64,000 bases of DNA from Paludibacter sp. (GTDB taxonomy: Bacteria > Bacteroidota > Bacteroidia > Bacteroidales > Paludibacteraceae). The stretch covers positions 62,001 through 126,000 of the forward strand of contig JAFLKK010000002.1 in the NCBI GenBank assembly GCA_019163375.1, written 5' to 3'. The translations under genes and the position numbers were made by a program. Under the pieces are notes generated by a model that saw only the letters and a program-made list of their open reading frames with translations, was not told the DNA's origin and searched no databases. Below are positions 43,968 to 53,287 of the stretch, in pieces (positions within the stretch are counted from its first letter, which is position 1; each line of letters opens with the position of its first letter).

Positions 43968-44091
43968 TATAATTAGAATTTTGAGAAGCGAGGTTGATTT
44001 CTTTACTTTTGTTCTAAAAAAGCAAGGAATTAACTGGCTCTTCTCTTTCAACGATTTTAAATATCAACCATAAGCGTTATAATTTACAAAT

Positions 44092-45888
44092 ATGATTTCA
44101 ATCTCTCCGGCTGCATATTACCAAAATAGAATCATCGCATTAGAGGAAGACTATAAGAGGCTTAAGAACCAAAGCAGACGATACTCGTTGGTGCGCTTTT
44201 GCTTATTTATCTGTTTTGCAGGTTCCTTGTTTCTGCTGTTTAAAACAGAGTATATTGTTCTGCCCTTGTTTATTTCTATCGTTTCGCTAAGTTTCTTTCT
44301 TCTATTCGTCGTTAAATTCAACCGGCTTGAGGAGGCAATCATTTTGCTTGCTTCGAAGATTCAGATCAACAAGGATGAGTTGCTGTATCTCGACTATAAC
44401 TATTCCGAACGAAATGCGGGAGAAAGATATGCAACTATCAATACTTCACTATCAGCCGATTTTGATCTGTTTGGCAAAGGATCTATATTTCAATATATAA
44501 ACCGCTGTAATACACAAAAAGGATGTGCCACCTTGGCTCAAAGTCTTTGTTTTCCGGATAAAAGTCCGGAAGTAATACAGAATAAGCAAGTTGCTATAGC
44601 TGAATTGCGCGATAACAATGATTTTATTCAGGATTTCCAATCAATCGCCAAGTCTATTAAAGGAAACGGAACGGAATCTATTTTGCAGAACTGGATGAAT
44701 GAGGGTCAAAAGGATTTCAGCACCATCAGAATTACAGCCTTTGTACTCGGGTTTATAAACGTTGTTTGTCTGCTTTTGTCTGCGTTTAACGTATTGCCTT
44801 GGGGAGTGCTTGGTCTTCTGCTCACCGTTTCACTCATTTATGTTGCTATCCATGAAAAGAAGGTTTTAAAAACACATTCTCAATTAATAAGTATTGCAAG
44901 CAATATCGAAAGTTATGTCGCTGCTTTTCATCTGATTGAAAAGACTCCGTTTGAATCGGAGCACCTTCTGTCGCTTAAAAAATCATTAATTCAAAATGAT
45001 AGTACTGCCAGTAAAATATTGAGTTCGCTGCATACTATTCTTTCTGTTTTTGAGCTGAAAGAAAATAAACTTCTATCCCTCACGCTAAACGCATTCTTTT
45101 TATTGGACCTGCATGTTTTCTATTCTTTTTCGCGTTGGAAGCTTACATACAACAGTAATACAACGACATGGTTTACTGCGTTTGATGAAATGGAAACCTT
45201 GATTAGCTTTGCTACTTTTGCCTTTAATAATGAAGCTGTTGTTTATCCTACTGTTTCGGATGAGAAATTTAGCGTGCAAGCAATGGATATGGGTCATCCG
45301 TTGATACATCCGACTGTGAGGGTCAATAACAGTTTTAGTATTTCGGGTATGCCCTCGGTACTGATTATTACCGGAGCTAATATGGCCGGTAAAAGTACGT
45401 TTTTACGAACGGTGGGAGTGAATTTGTTATTAGCTATGAATGGAGCTCCTGTTGTTGCCAAGTCATTCTCGTTTACACCCTGCGATATCTTTCCGTGCCT
45501 CAAAATTCAAGATTCTCTTATAAACAACGAGTCGTATTTTTATGCTGAACTTTTACGTTTAAAGGAAATTATAGAGCACACTAAAAGGCAACCTAAAACA
45601 TTGGTAATTTTAGATGAAATATTACGAGGTACCAATACGAAAGATAAACAAACCGGTTCATTAGGATTTATAGAAAAATTAATTCAGCTAAATGTTCCGG
45701 TAATTGTTGCCACGCACGATTTGATGATTGGAGAGTTGGAACAGAAATATAAAGGCGTTGCTATTAATCAGTGCTTTGAAGTGGAGCTTGTAAATGATCA
45801 TTTATATTTTGATTATAAACTCAAAAAAGGCATTAGTCAAAAGCTAAATGCTTCATTTCTGCTGAGGAAGATGGAGATTATTGATTAG
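44092..45888 (+). CDS. Membrane-anchored MutS-family ATPase
   Basis: A 598-residue protein. Two hydrophobic helices near the N-terminus (about 36-75: FCLFICFAGSLFLLF and IVLPLFISIVSLSFFLLFVV) and two more near 206-250 place it in the membrane. The C-terminal MutS-type ATPase has Walker A GANMAGKSTFL (428-438) and Walker B LVILDEILRGTNT, with ATHD further on. The mismatch-recognition domain of true MutS is absent. Such membrane MutS-like proteins are common in Bacteroidetes and their role is unknown; canonical mismatch repair is unlikely. Confidence 0.9.
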   Translation: MISISPAAYYQNRIIALEEDYKRLKNQSRRYSLVRFCLFICFAGSLFLLFKTEYIVLPLFISIVSLSFFLLFVVKFNRLEEAIILLASKIQINKDELLYLDYNYSERNAGERYATINTSLSADFDLFGKGSIFQYINRCNTQKGCATLAQSLCFPDKSPEVIQNKQVAIAELRDNNDFIQDFQSIAKSIKGNGTESILQNWMNEGQKDFSTIRITAFVLGFINVVCLLLSAFNVLPWGVLGLLLTVSLIYVAIHEKKVLKTHSQLISIASNIESYVAAFHLIEKTPFESEHLLSLKKSLIQNDSTASKILSSLHTILSVFELKENKLLSLTLNAFFLLDLHVFYSFSRWKLTYNSNTTTWFTAFDEMETLISFATFAFNNEAVVYPTVSDEKFSVQAMDMGHPLIHPTVRVNNSFSISGMPSVLIITGANMAGKSTFLRTVGVNLLLAMNGAPVVAKSFSFTPCDIFPCLKIQDSLINNESYFYAELLRLKEIIEHTKRQPKTLVILDEILRGTNTKDKQTGSLGFIEKLIQLNVPVIVATHDLMIGELEQKYKGVAINQCFEVELVNDHLYFDYKLKKGISQKLNASFLLRKMEIID

Positions 45889-46067
45889 CCCAGATGAATG
45901 ATTTAATGTTACGGGGTATTAGTTGAAATACTTTACCCGAAGAAAAAATGATCTTCCCACTCTGATTCACTTCGGAGTGGGATTTTTTTGTAAAAATATG
46001 CCTATTTTTGTTTTTTATAAAAGAGGATGCAACGTTTCTTTTTTATATTTCATCATAGTGAAAGAAT

Positions 46068-46625
46068 ATGGAGTTGAATACCGTACAGACCGACGAACAA
46101 AAACTAATACAGGGATGCTTAAATGGCGAACCGTGGGCTCAGAAAAAGATCTATGAGACTCATGCTTCGACAATGATGAGTGTCTGTGTTCGCTATGTGC
46201 CCGATAGGGAAACGGCCCGCGATCTTTTACAGGATGGATTTGTGAAGCTTTTTACGAAGATAGATACGTATTCCGGGGTAGGTTCTTTTGCCGGATGGAT
46301 GCGGCGGATATTTGTAACTACGGCGCTTGAACACCTTCGACGAAATGATGCACTGAAACAAAGTGTGGATATAGACGAGTATGATAACTATATTGAAAAC
46401 GTGGATGTGACAGTGCTTGATAAAATTTCGGCCGACGATTTAATGAAATGTATTGGCGAACTTCCCCATGGTTTTAGAACCGTTTTTAATCTGTATGCTA
46501 TCGAAGGTTATTCGCATGCCGAGATTGCCAAAGAACTAAATATCAGCGAAAATACCTCGCGTTCGCAATTTATGAGAGCAAGGAAAATCCTGCAAAAGAA
46601 TGTTCAAACGCTTTTCAACTACTAA
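46068..46625 (+). CDS. ECF-type RNA polymerase sigma factor
   Basis: A 185-residue protein. Sigma-70 region 2 is at about 28-95 (VCVRYVPDRETARDLLQDGFVKLFTKI) and region 4 at about 125-180 (LPHGFRTVFNLYAIEGYSHAEIAKELNISENTSRSQFMRARK). There is no region 3, as expected for an ECF factor. The gene downstream starts 3 bp after the stop and has a single N-terminal-side membrane helix, a layout of sigma/regulator pairs. It likely controls the lipoprotein and serpin genes that follow; this is inferred. Confidence 0.95.
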   Translation: MELNTVQTDEQKLIQGCLNGEPWAQKKIYETHASTMMSVCVRYVPDRETARDLLQDGFVKLFTKIDTYSGVGSFAGWMRRIFVTTALEHLRRNDALKQSVDIDEYDNYIENVDVTVLDKISADDLMKCIGELPHGFRTVFNLYAIEGYSHAEIAKELNISENTSRSQFMRARKILQKNVQTLFNY

Positions 46626-46628
46626 ATT

Positions 46629-47930
46629 ATGCAAGACAATATAAACACTAATAAACCCGATGCTTTCAGCGAACTGATGAAGCAGAAATTGGAAAACCAC
46701 CAATTACCTGTCGATTTGAACGATTGGAGTGCTATCGAAAAGCGATTGAATAAAAAAGGCAAGCGCAAAATAATCCCCTGGTGGATGTGGTTGCCGATGG
46801 GTTCCGCTGCTGTGCTGACTTTACTTTTTACGCTACGTTCTTTCAACGAAACACCCGATTACGCTGTAAAATCAAACTCGCATACCGTAACTCAACAGGC
46901 TGAAACTCCAAAACAATATACAGCTCAACAGACAGTTGCTAAGGTTGATATGTCAGGAAATCAAATTTCAAATGCACCATTGGCAGTCCTAAAACAAAAA
47001 AATAGTTCAGTTCAAAATCACAATAGTGTTGTGATTGATCTTCCAAATAAAGTGACTGTAGCTTTTGATTCCGTTTCGAATGAGAGAAATAGTAGTATTG
47101 CAACTACTGCTTTACATTTACAGGCTGTAGAAAAAGAACCGATAGCGCAGGTGGCGGTTCAGCAAAACGATTCAGTGCAAAACAAGCAGGAAATGAAAAA
47201 GACCGTGCTCGACCCGAATCCTGACGAAAGCATTGCTGCTGTTGATCATCAAAAAACGAAAAGCAATAACTGGTTGTTTGCCGCATCGTATGGTTCGCAG
47301 GGGAATGTTGATTTAGCGAGTAATACTAGAGATGGTGATTTTGTTAGTAGTAGTCCTAACTTTTACGATAAAACGCTTTCTGCTGTCAATACGAATTATA
47401 CCAGCATTATGGCAACAAACGATTTTACGAAGAAAACCTATAACGATCCTTTGTCTTTTGGGTTGACCGTGCGGAAGCAGTTGAACAAAACCCTGAGTCT
47501 GGAAAGTGGACTGGTATATACCTATCTTTTATCTACTTTCGAAAATTCGGGTGTGCAACGTTCTGAGGCTAAGTTGCATCTTCATTATATTGGTATTCCT
47601 GTCAATCTGATTACAGAGCTTTGGGAGAACTCCAAATGGGAAGTTTATTTGTCAACAGGGTTCATGGTCGAAAAAGGAATACAATCGCTGTATGTTCAGA
47701 GTCAGTACTTCGGTACTGAGGTAGTCACTACAACTGCTAAAACGAATATCAATGGCATTCAGTGGTCGATAAATGGTGGGGTAGGCGTTAGCTATAAAAT
47801 CAAAAGGCAATTGGGAGTCTATTTTGAACCGAAGTTCTCACGTTATTTCGAAAACAACCAACCGGTCAGTGCCCGTACCGATCATCCGTTCGTGTTTGGG
47901 TTGAGTGCCGGATTGAGAATAGGATTTTAA
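46629..47930 (+). CDS. Single-span membrane protein with C-terminal beta-barrel-like region (sigma-linked)
   Basis: A 433-residue protein. A charged cytoplasmic-type head (1-54) is followed by one membrane helix (about 56-74, WWMWLPMGSAAVLTLLFTL), a long Gln/Asn/Val-rich linker, and a C-terminal ~200 residues with beta-barrel strand patterns (LSLESGLVYTYL, WSINGGVGVSYK, FGLSAGLRIGF). The head and helix occupy the place of an anti-sigma factor beside the ECF gene, but no anti-sigma motif is recognised. It may couple the envelope state to the sigma factor; inference. Confidence 0.82.
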   Translation: MQDNINTNKPDAFSELMKQKLENHQLPVDLNDWSAIEKRLNKKGKRKIIPWWMWLPMGSAAVLTLLFTLRSFNETPDYAVKSNSHTVTQQAETPKQYTAQQTVAKVDMSGNQISNAPLAVLKQKNSSVQNHNSVVIDLPNKVTVAFDSVSNERNSSIATTALHLQAVEKEPIAQVAVQQNDSVQNKQEMKKTVLDPNPDESIAAVDHQKTKSNNWLFAASYGSQGNVDLASNTRDGDFVSSSPNFYDKTLSAVNTNYTSIMATNDFTKKTYNDPLSFGLTVRKQLNKTLSLESGLVYTYLLSTFENSGVQRSEAKLHLHYIGIPVNLITELWENSKWEVYLSTGFMVEKGIQSLYVQSQYFGTEVVTTTAKTNINGIQWSINGGVGVSYKIKRQLGVYFEPKFSRYFENNQPVSARTDHPFVFGLSAGLRIGF

Positions 47931-47951
47931 ATTTCAATAAATTTTGTGGTG

Positions 47952-48416
47952 ATGAAACTAAAACGTTTTCAGCTTTTTCTGGTGATCCTATTTGTAACAG
48001 TGACATCATCCTGTTCAAACGAATCTTTGTACAGAAATGTGGCGCAGGTAAATTACGGAACTTCCTTTGGCATGTGTGTAGGTTATTGTAAACATGATGT
48101 GAGCATTGACTCAATGTATACTTCCTATAGTTGTGCCGGTTGGACAAAAGAGGTAGAACCGACCCTCTATAAAGTTCAAACAGCAAAATCGGCCTGGGAT
48201 TCTGTAAAGGTATTGATAAATAACAAAGCTTTCTTTGAATTACCTGCTACGATAGGATGCCCGGATTGCGCCGATGGTGGTGCCGAATGGGTGGAGGTGA
48301 AGTTGTTGAATGGTACTACACATAAAGTTGTGTTCGAATATTATAATGAACCTCAGCAATTAAAAGGTTCCATCGCGAAACTAAGACAGATTGCGGGTAA
48401 GAACGAGTGTAAATAA
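47952..48416 (+). CDS. DUF6438-like lipoprotein
   Basis: The start is taken as ATG 47952; two in-frame GTG codons precede it. A 154-residue protein with a lipoprotein signal (TVTSSC). The mature part has conserved cysteines in GMCVGYCKHD, YSCAGW and GCPDCADGGAEW, the arrangement of DUF6438 envelope proteins. Probably periplasmic or outer-membrane attached; biochemical role unknown. It follows the sigma-linked gene by 21 bp. Confidence 0.82.
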   Translation: MKLKRFQLFLVILFVTVTSSCSNESLYRNVAQVNYGTSFGMCVGYCKHDVSIDSMYTSYSCAGWTKEVEPTLYKVQTAKSAWDSVKVLINNKAFFELPATIGCPDCADGGAEWVEVKLLNGTTHKVVFEYYNEPQQLKGSIAKLRQIAGKNECK

Positions 48417-48425
48417 TATGTTGCT

Positions 48426-48899
48426 ATGAAATTAATAAATGCAATATTATTGCTAACATTGTTTTTTGTTGGTTGTAAAACCGATGAGATAGCATTGAAA
48501 GCATTGGATGCTATTCCCGAAACGAAGTATTATTCGTCTGACATTATACCCGAACAACAAAGTAATATTTATGGGGTGTGGAAAGTGGTACGAACTTCTG
48601 GCGGATTTGCAGGAAGCGGTTACACTAAAGACTTTGATTACCTTATCCTGAAGAAAAACGGGATATTCGGCATTGTGCGTAATGACTCATTGCTGACCAG
48701 TGGTAAATTGACTTTACTCCTAACTATAGCACTGTATATGCCAATTGGGATTCATTGCCAATTTGAAAGTGAGAAAACGGTGAATATCGAATTGTGTGGC
48801 GATCCGGAGAAATATATTCGACTTGTTGGTAAGGATTCACTGGACTTAATTGCTCCGTGTTGCGATAGATATAATACACATCTAATACGCAAGAAATAA
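48426..48899 (+). CDS. Small lipoprotein, unknown function
   Basis: A 157-residue protein with a lipoprotein signal (LFFVGC, Cys17). The mature part (IYGVWKVVRTSGGFAGSG, then FDYLILKKNGIFGIVRND) resembles lipocalin-like or META-type small beta-barrel lipoproteins that many Bacteroidetes encode, but I cannot name the family. Same direction and spacing as its neighbours, so part of the ECF-linked cluster. Confidence 0.78.
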   Translation: MKLINAILLLTLFFVGCKTDEIALKALDAIPETKYYSSDIIPEQQSNIYGVWKVVRTSGGFAGSGYTKDFDYLILKKNGIFGIVRNDSLLTSGKLTLLLTIALYMPIGIHCQFESEKTVNIELCGDPEKYIRLVGKDSLDLIAPCCDRYNTHLIRKK

Positions 48900-48930
48900 C
48901 AGTTCGTCTTAATCCCCAAAATACTAAATT

Positions 48931-50160
48931 ATGAAAAAGCCTCTTTTTTTGATAGTAGTTCTTTTGATGGCTATAAGTTGTACCAATCAAAATGATCCGA
49001 TAACAGCAATTCCAACTGATGCCAAGCCAATCGTCTTGAAAGCAGGGATGGAAAAGCGAATCAATCAGGATAATGAGTTTGCCTTCGATTTGCTGAAGAA
49101 AACTATAGCCGGATTCGATCAGGCAAATGTTTTTGTGTCGCCTTTAAGTGTTAGCATTGCTTTGGGAATGGCTTGGAACGGTGCAAACGGACAGACCAAG
49201 ACAGAGATGGAAACAGCTTTGAAAATGAGTGGCATGTCTGTTAGTGACATCAATGAATACTACAAGCTGATGCAAACCACTTTGCCAACTATCGACCCAA
49301 CCACCAAGCTAAGCATTGCCAATTCGCTTTGGTATCGTACCGGGTTCCCTGTAAAATCCGATTTTCTGCAAATCAACTCCGATTACTTTAATGCCTATGT
49401 GCGTGAACTGGATTTCTCGCAAACCTGGGCCAAGGACACCATTAATAATTGGTGTTCGAAGAAAACGAATAAACTTATTCCTTCCATTATTGACAATATA
49501 TCTTCGGATATGCGAATGTATTTGATCAATGCGGTTTATTTCAAAGGCATCTGGCGTCAGAAATTTGAAACAAAGAACACCGGTGAAGCCAATTTTACCA
49601 ATGAACTAGGCACTGTGGTGAAAGTAAATATGATGTCGCAAACTGATACATTTGCTTATGCGCAGGATAATTATGCTAAATATCTGGACATACCCTATGG
49701 TAACAAGGCTTTTAGTATGACGATTGTTTTGCCCAACGAAGAAAGGACAACGGTGGATGTTTTAAATTACCTGACACCGGCTAATTGGAATAACACATTA
49801 TCTGCCATGACTAAAGGTGAGGTGATGGTGAAAATCCCACGATTTAAAGTTGAAAATAAATTTAAACTAAACAGTGTGCTGAGAAGTATGGGGATGAATC
49901 TGGCATTTCTGGATTTTGCCGATTTCTCCAAAATATCCGTTCAGTCGTTAATGATATCAGAAGTTTTACATAAAACCTATGTGGTGGTAAATGAAGAAGG
50001 AACCGAAGCTGCGGCTGTGACTTCCGTGGGAATGATGACTACTTCGATGCCTGTGGTGAAAGAATTTATTGTGAATAAACCATTTTTATATTTTATCCGA
50101 GAGAAAAGTACAGGAGTGATTCTGTTTATAGGTAAAATGGGGAATGTAGAGAAATACTAA
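48931..50160 (+). CDS. Serpin (serine protease inhibitor) lipoprotein
   Basis: A 409-residue protein with a lipoprotein signal (LMAISC, Cys17). The full serpin fold is recognisable: FVSPLSVSIALGMAWNGA, YLINAVYFKGIWRQKF, and the reactive-centre-loop hinge VVNEEGTEAAAVTSVG followed by the short loop MMTTSMP and the closing strand FIVNKPFLYFIREKSTGVILFIGK. The Ala-rich hinge implies an inhibitory serpin. Bacterial surface serpins probably block host or competitor serine proteases; the target cannot be told from the loop alone. Confidence 0.94.
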   Translation: MKKPLFLIVVLLMAISCTNQNDPITAIPTDAKPIVLKAGMEKRINQDNEFAFDLLKKTIAGFDQANVFVSPLSVSIALGMAWNGANGQTKTEMETALKMSGMSVSDINEYYKLMQTTLPTIDPTTKLSIANSLWYRTGFPVKSDFLQINSDYFNAYVRELDFSQTWAKDTINNWCSKKTNKLIPSIIDNISSDMRMYLINAVYFKGIWRQKFETKNTGEANFTNELGTVVKVNMMSQTDTFAYAQDNYAKYLDIPYGNKAFSMTIVLPNEERTTVDVLNYLTPANWNNTLSAMTKGEVMVKIPRFKVENKFKLNSVLRSMGMNLAFLDFADFSKISVQSLMISEVLHKTYVVVNEEGTEAAAVTSVGMMTTSMPVVKEFIVNKPFLYFIREKSTGVILFIGKMGNVEKY

Positions 50161-50177
50161 TTTAAAACCACTGAATT

Positions 50178-50777
50178 ATGAAGTTACGAAAATCTGTTTG
50201 TTTAGTTCTTGTTTTTCTTTGTCTTTCAACTTTGATGAGTGCTCAAAAAGGACAGCTTGGCATCACATTTTCAGCATTGAGCGATAATGATGTAGCTCGG
50301 TTTAGAAGTGTAATAGATGATTCCAGCACCGATGCAGGTAAGTCGTTTACCTATGGCATTAGCTATTTAAAACCATTGAATAAATGGTTGGAGTTGGAAA
50401 CCGGGTTGGAATATCTTAGCTGCCCGATTGAAACAAAATCAATAGTAGGTACCGTAAATGGTGTTACCACTTTAACACGTAGTGCAACACTATCCATGCT
50501 CACTGCTCCGGTTACAGTGAGAGCTAACTTTTTAAAATACTTTTTCGTAAATGCAGGGGTGCTTCTTGATATTGATGTAAGTTCAAATTCAATCATAAAT
50601 AGTCAAACCGGTCTGGGTAGTTTGCTCGGATTGGGGGTGAAGTACGATTTTAAAAACGGTATTTCTGTGTTCGTAAATCCTTATGCGAAAATCCATTCAT
50701 TTCCTCTTTCGTTCGATCGCGACCAGCAGCATTTCATGGAATCGGCAGTAAGATTTGGTATAGCGTATAAATTGTAA
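50178..50777 (+). CDS. Outer-membrane beta-barrel-like protein
   Basis: A 199-residue protein with a signal peptide ending near LMSAQK. Mature strands alternate hydrophobic residues (QLGITFSALSD, FTYGISYLKP, SVFVNPYAKIHS) and end in FGIAYKL. This fits small porin-like barrels of Bacteroidetes (outer membrane protein beta-barrel type). It starts 17 bp after the serpin gene in the same direction. Confidence 0.8.
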   Translation: MKLRKSVCLVLVFLCLSTLMSAQKGQLGITFSALSDNDVARFRSVIDDSSTDAGKSFTYGISYLKPLNKWLELETGLEYLSCPIETKSIVGTVNGVTTLTRSATLSMLTAPVTVRANFLKYFFVNAGVLLDIDVSSNSIINSQTGLGSLLGLGVKYDFKNGISVFVNPYAKIHSFPLSFDRDQQHFMESAVRFGIAYKL

Positions 50778-50902
50778 AACATTCGTTTGCCTCTTTCAAA
50801 TAGTTGAACTTTGATTACTCAGGTGATTCTAATTGTTCGACAATGGGTTTTGAATGACAATATTCAGATAAACTGACTTGTGATCTGCCTACCGCAGGCA
50901 GG

Positions 50903-50930
50903 CTCGTAACTATTTACTTGTAACTATTTA
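50903..50930. repeat. Dispersed intergenic repeat, copy 3
   Basis: CTCGTAACTATTTACTTGTAACTATT, related to copies at 26647, 35811 and 59160. It is preceded by the hairpin CTGCCTACCGCAGGCAG (50885-50901). Confidence 0.65.
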
Positions 50931-50943
50931 TAATCTCAATAGT

Positions 50944-52212
50944 ATGAAAAAACTTTTATTCTTGTTCAGTATTGCAGTTCTTGCATTAGGTGGTTGTAAA
51001 GATAGTGTTACCGAAATGGTTACCTATAAAGTCAACGAACCGGTATTTTTATCGACCGAAGCATTTAGAAGTTCAGTAAAAGTAACGAACGAAAAACGTC
51101 AGATAACCAATCTTGGTAAGATGTGTTTTTACAAAGACTATTTGTACATCTCCGAGCCCGAAAAAGGAATACATATCATTGATAATCGTAATCCTTCCAG
51201 TCCACAAATCGTTGGATTTATCGAGTTGTTGGGCAATGCCGATTTAGCCATTCGTAACGACAAGTTGTATGCCGACTCGTATATCGATTTGGTTTGGTTT
51301 GATATTTCAAACCCGGCTCTACCCTCGTTGACAGGAAGGTTGGATTCGATATTCCCCGGGGCATTTCCCGTCACAAACAATCAGTATAGTATTGATTATA
51401 AAAAGTGTGTGGATGGACAAAAGACCGGGATTATTGTAGGTTGGAATATGAAAGAAAGAACAGAGGAAGTAACCCATTACACCGGTGGTTGGTGGGGCGA
51501 AAAAGAATTTGCAATGAATGATGGCGCATCATATACAAGCGGTTCTTCAACGGGTGTTAATGGATCTATGTCGCGCTTTACGATCTACAATGGAAATTTA
51601 TATTCGGTCATTAGAAATACAATGAATATTTTTGACCTTACGGGTGATAAACCGAAAAAAGCAGCTGAGAATGTGTATCTGGGTTGGAATGTGGAAACAA
51701 TTTTTAGCTACAAAGACAATATGTTTATGGGTACACCTACCGGATTGGTTATTTATTCAGTGGCGGATCCTTTAAAACCTGTTTATCAGTCGGCTATATC
51801 GCATGTGTTTGGTTGCGACCCGGTGGTGGTTGACAATGATTTGGCTTACGTTACCGTACACTCTACCGGAAATTTTTGCGGGCAAAACACCAACGAATTG
51901 GAAATTATCGATGTGGCGGATGTAAAGAAACCAAAGCTACTTGTTACCTACGGAATGAAAAGTCCGAAAGGGCTGGGCATAGACAATGGCAAACTGTTTT
52001 TGTGTGACGATGGATTGAAGGTTTTTAGTATTACCAAACCAGAGACCTTGTTGGCTAATATGGTGGCGCATTACAGCGGCATGGATGGGTATGATTTGAT
52101 CCCATTTAATAACACCTTGATGATGATGGCTGATGATGGTATTTATCAGTACAGCTACAGTAACACAAATGAAATTAAGTTGTTGAGTAAATTGCCGATA
52201 ATTCACAATTAA
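50944..52212 (+). CDS. LVIVD-repeat lipoprotein
   Basis: A 422-residue protein with a lipoprotein signal (ALGGC). The body is built of LVIVD-type repeats, which form a beta propeller: KDYLYISEPEKGIHIIDNRNPSSP, DLVWFDISNPALPSL, LAYVTVHSTG with LEIIDVADVKKP, and GKLFLCDDGLKVFSITKPETL. Such repeats are found in bacterial and archaeal cell-surface proteins. Probably exposed at the outer membrane; ligand unknown. A 17-bp-arm terminator follows at 52279. Confidence 0.9.
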   Translation: MKKLLFLFSIAVLALGGCKDSVTEMVTYKVNEPVFLSTEAFRSSVKVTNEKRQITNLGKMCFYKDYLYISEPEKGIHIIDNRNPSSPQIVGFIELLGNADLAIRNDKLYADSYIDLVWFDISNPALPSLTGRLDSIFPGAFPVTNNQYSIDYKKCVDGQKTGIIVGWNMKERTEEVTHYTGGWWGEKEFAMNDGASYTSGSSTGVNGSMSRFTIYNGNLYSVIRNTMNIFDLTGDKPKKAAENVYLGWNVETIFSYKDNMFMGTPTGLVIYSVADPLKPVYQSAISHVFGCDPVVVDNDLAYVTVHSTGNFCGQNTNELEIIDVADVKKPKLLVTYGMKSPKGLGIDNGKLFLCDDGLKVFSITKPETLLANMVAHYSGMDGYDLIPFNNTLMMMADDGIYQYSYSNTNEIKLLSKLPIIHN

Positions 52213-52278
52213 TAATTCATAATTCACAATGCATAATGCATTACGAGAATAGATTTAGATGGGAAGCACTAATAATAG

Positions 52279-52318
52279 AAGAAAGAGAGATTGAAAATTA
52301 ATTCAATCTCTCTTTCTT
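52279..52318. terminator. Bidirectional terminator between the LVIVD gene and fabI
   Basis: Perfect 17-bp arms AAGAAAGAGAGATTGAA (52279-52295) and TTCAATCTCTCTTTCTT (52302-52318) with loop AATTAA and a T-run on the plus strand; convergent genes on either side. The surrounding sequence has AATTCATAATTCACAAT-type simple repeats. Confidence 0.85.
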
Positions 52319-52344
52319 TTAATTATGCATTATTAATTAATGAT

Positions 52345-53202
52345 TTATCCGTAGATAATTTTACCGTTTTCGTCTTTAAACTCCTCAAAGCTTTTATTGT
52401 ATTGTTCCATTACGCGGTAGCTCATAGCCATGCTAGAGAATCCACCATCGTGAAGCAGGTTTTGCATAGTAACCTTACGAGTCAGGTCACTAAACATTAC
52501 AACGCAATAGTCAGCACATTCAGCAGCAGTAGCGTTACCAAGTGGCGACATCCGTTCTGAGTAGTCAAGCAGACCATCCATGTTTTTTACACCGCTACCG
52601 GCAGTAGTTGGTGTTGGTGATTGAGAAATGGTGTTTACACGCACGTTATGTTCGCGTCCGTAGATATAACCAAAGCTGCGGGCAATTGATTCCAACATTG
52701 ATTTAGCATCAGCCATATCATTGTAGCCAAATACGGTACGTTGTGCAGCCATATATGAAAGTGCCACTACAGAACCATATTCATTAATTGCATCCATTTT
52801 TTTTGCTACCTGTAGCATTTTATGAAACGAAATAGCAGATATATCAATTGTTGAAGTAAGCATATCGTAATCTAAATCGTCGTAAGTACGTTTCTTACGT
52901 ACGTTTGGCGACATACCAATTGAGTGCAATACAAAGTCAATTTTACCACCAAGTGCTTCCATTGATTCTTTGAAAACATTTTCTAAGTCCGATACACTTG
53001 TTGCATCAGCCGGAATTAATTTTGCATTAAGTTTTTCTGACAGTTCGTTGGTTGTTCCCATACGCACAGCCAAAGGTGTGTTTGATAGGGTGATAATTGC
53101 ACCTTCCTCTACAGCACGTTCTGCGACTTTCCAAGCGATAGACATGTCGTTCAACGCTCCGAATATAATACCTCTTTTACCTTTTAATAAGTCATTACCC
53201 AT
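52345..53202 (-). CDS. fabI: Enoyl-[acyl-carrier-protein] reductase (NADH)
   Basis: Start at the ATG at 53202 (MGNDLLKGKRGIIFGALNDMSIAW); the upstream ATG at 53301 lies before the promoter box at 53280-53287 and is rejected. A 285-residue SDR-fold enzyme with the FabI nucleotide-binding sequence IIFGALNDMSIAWKVA and the Y-x6-K active site in FGYNDMADAKSML. It performs the last reduction in fatty-acid elongation. The C-terminus (FEEFKDENGKIIYG) is typical of Bacteroidetes FabI. Cytoplasmic, usually essential, and the target of triclosan. Confidence 0.95.
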   Translation of the reverse strand: MGNDLLKGKRGIIFGALNDMSIAWKVAERAVEEGAIITLSNTPLAVRMGTTNELSEKLNAKLIPADATSVSDLENVFKESMEALGGKIDFVLHSIGMSPNVRKKRTYDDLDYDMLTSTIDISAISFHKMLQVAKKMDAINEYGSVVALSYMAAQRTVFGYNDMADAKSMLESIARSFGYIYGREHNVRVNTISQSPTPTTAGSGVKNMDGLLDYSERMSPLGNATAAECADYCVVMFSDLTRKVTMQNLLHDGGFSSMAMSYRVMEQYNKSFEEFKDENGKIIYG

Positions 53203-53279
53203 GATTATACATTTTTTGGTTACGTCAATGAAACGTTTTTCTGTTAGAATTGTTTCATTCAACAAACTGAATTTCGGCA

Positions 53280-53287
53280 CAAAGATA
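53280..53287 (-). promoter_or_regulatory. -7 promoter box of fabI
   Basis: On the minus strand TATCTTTG (complement of 53280-53287), giving a 5' leader of about 70 nt to the start at 53202. It supports the shorter FabI. Confidence 0.55.
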
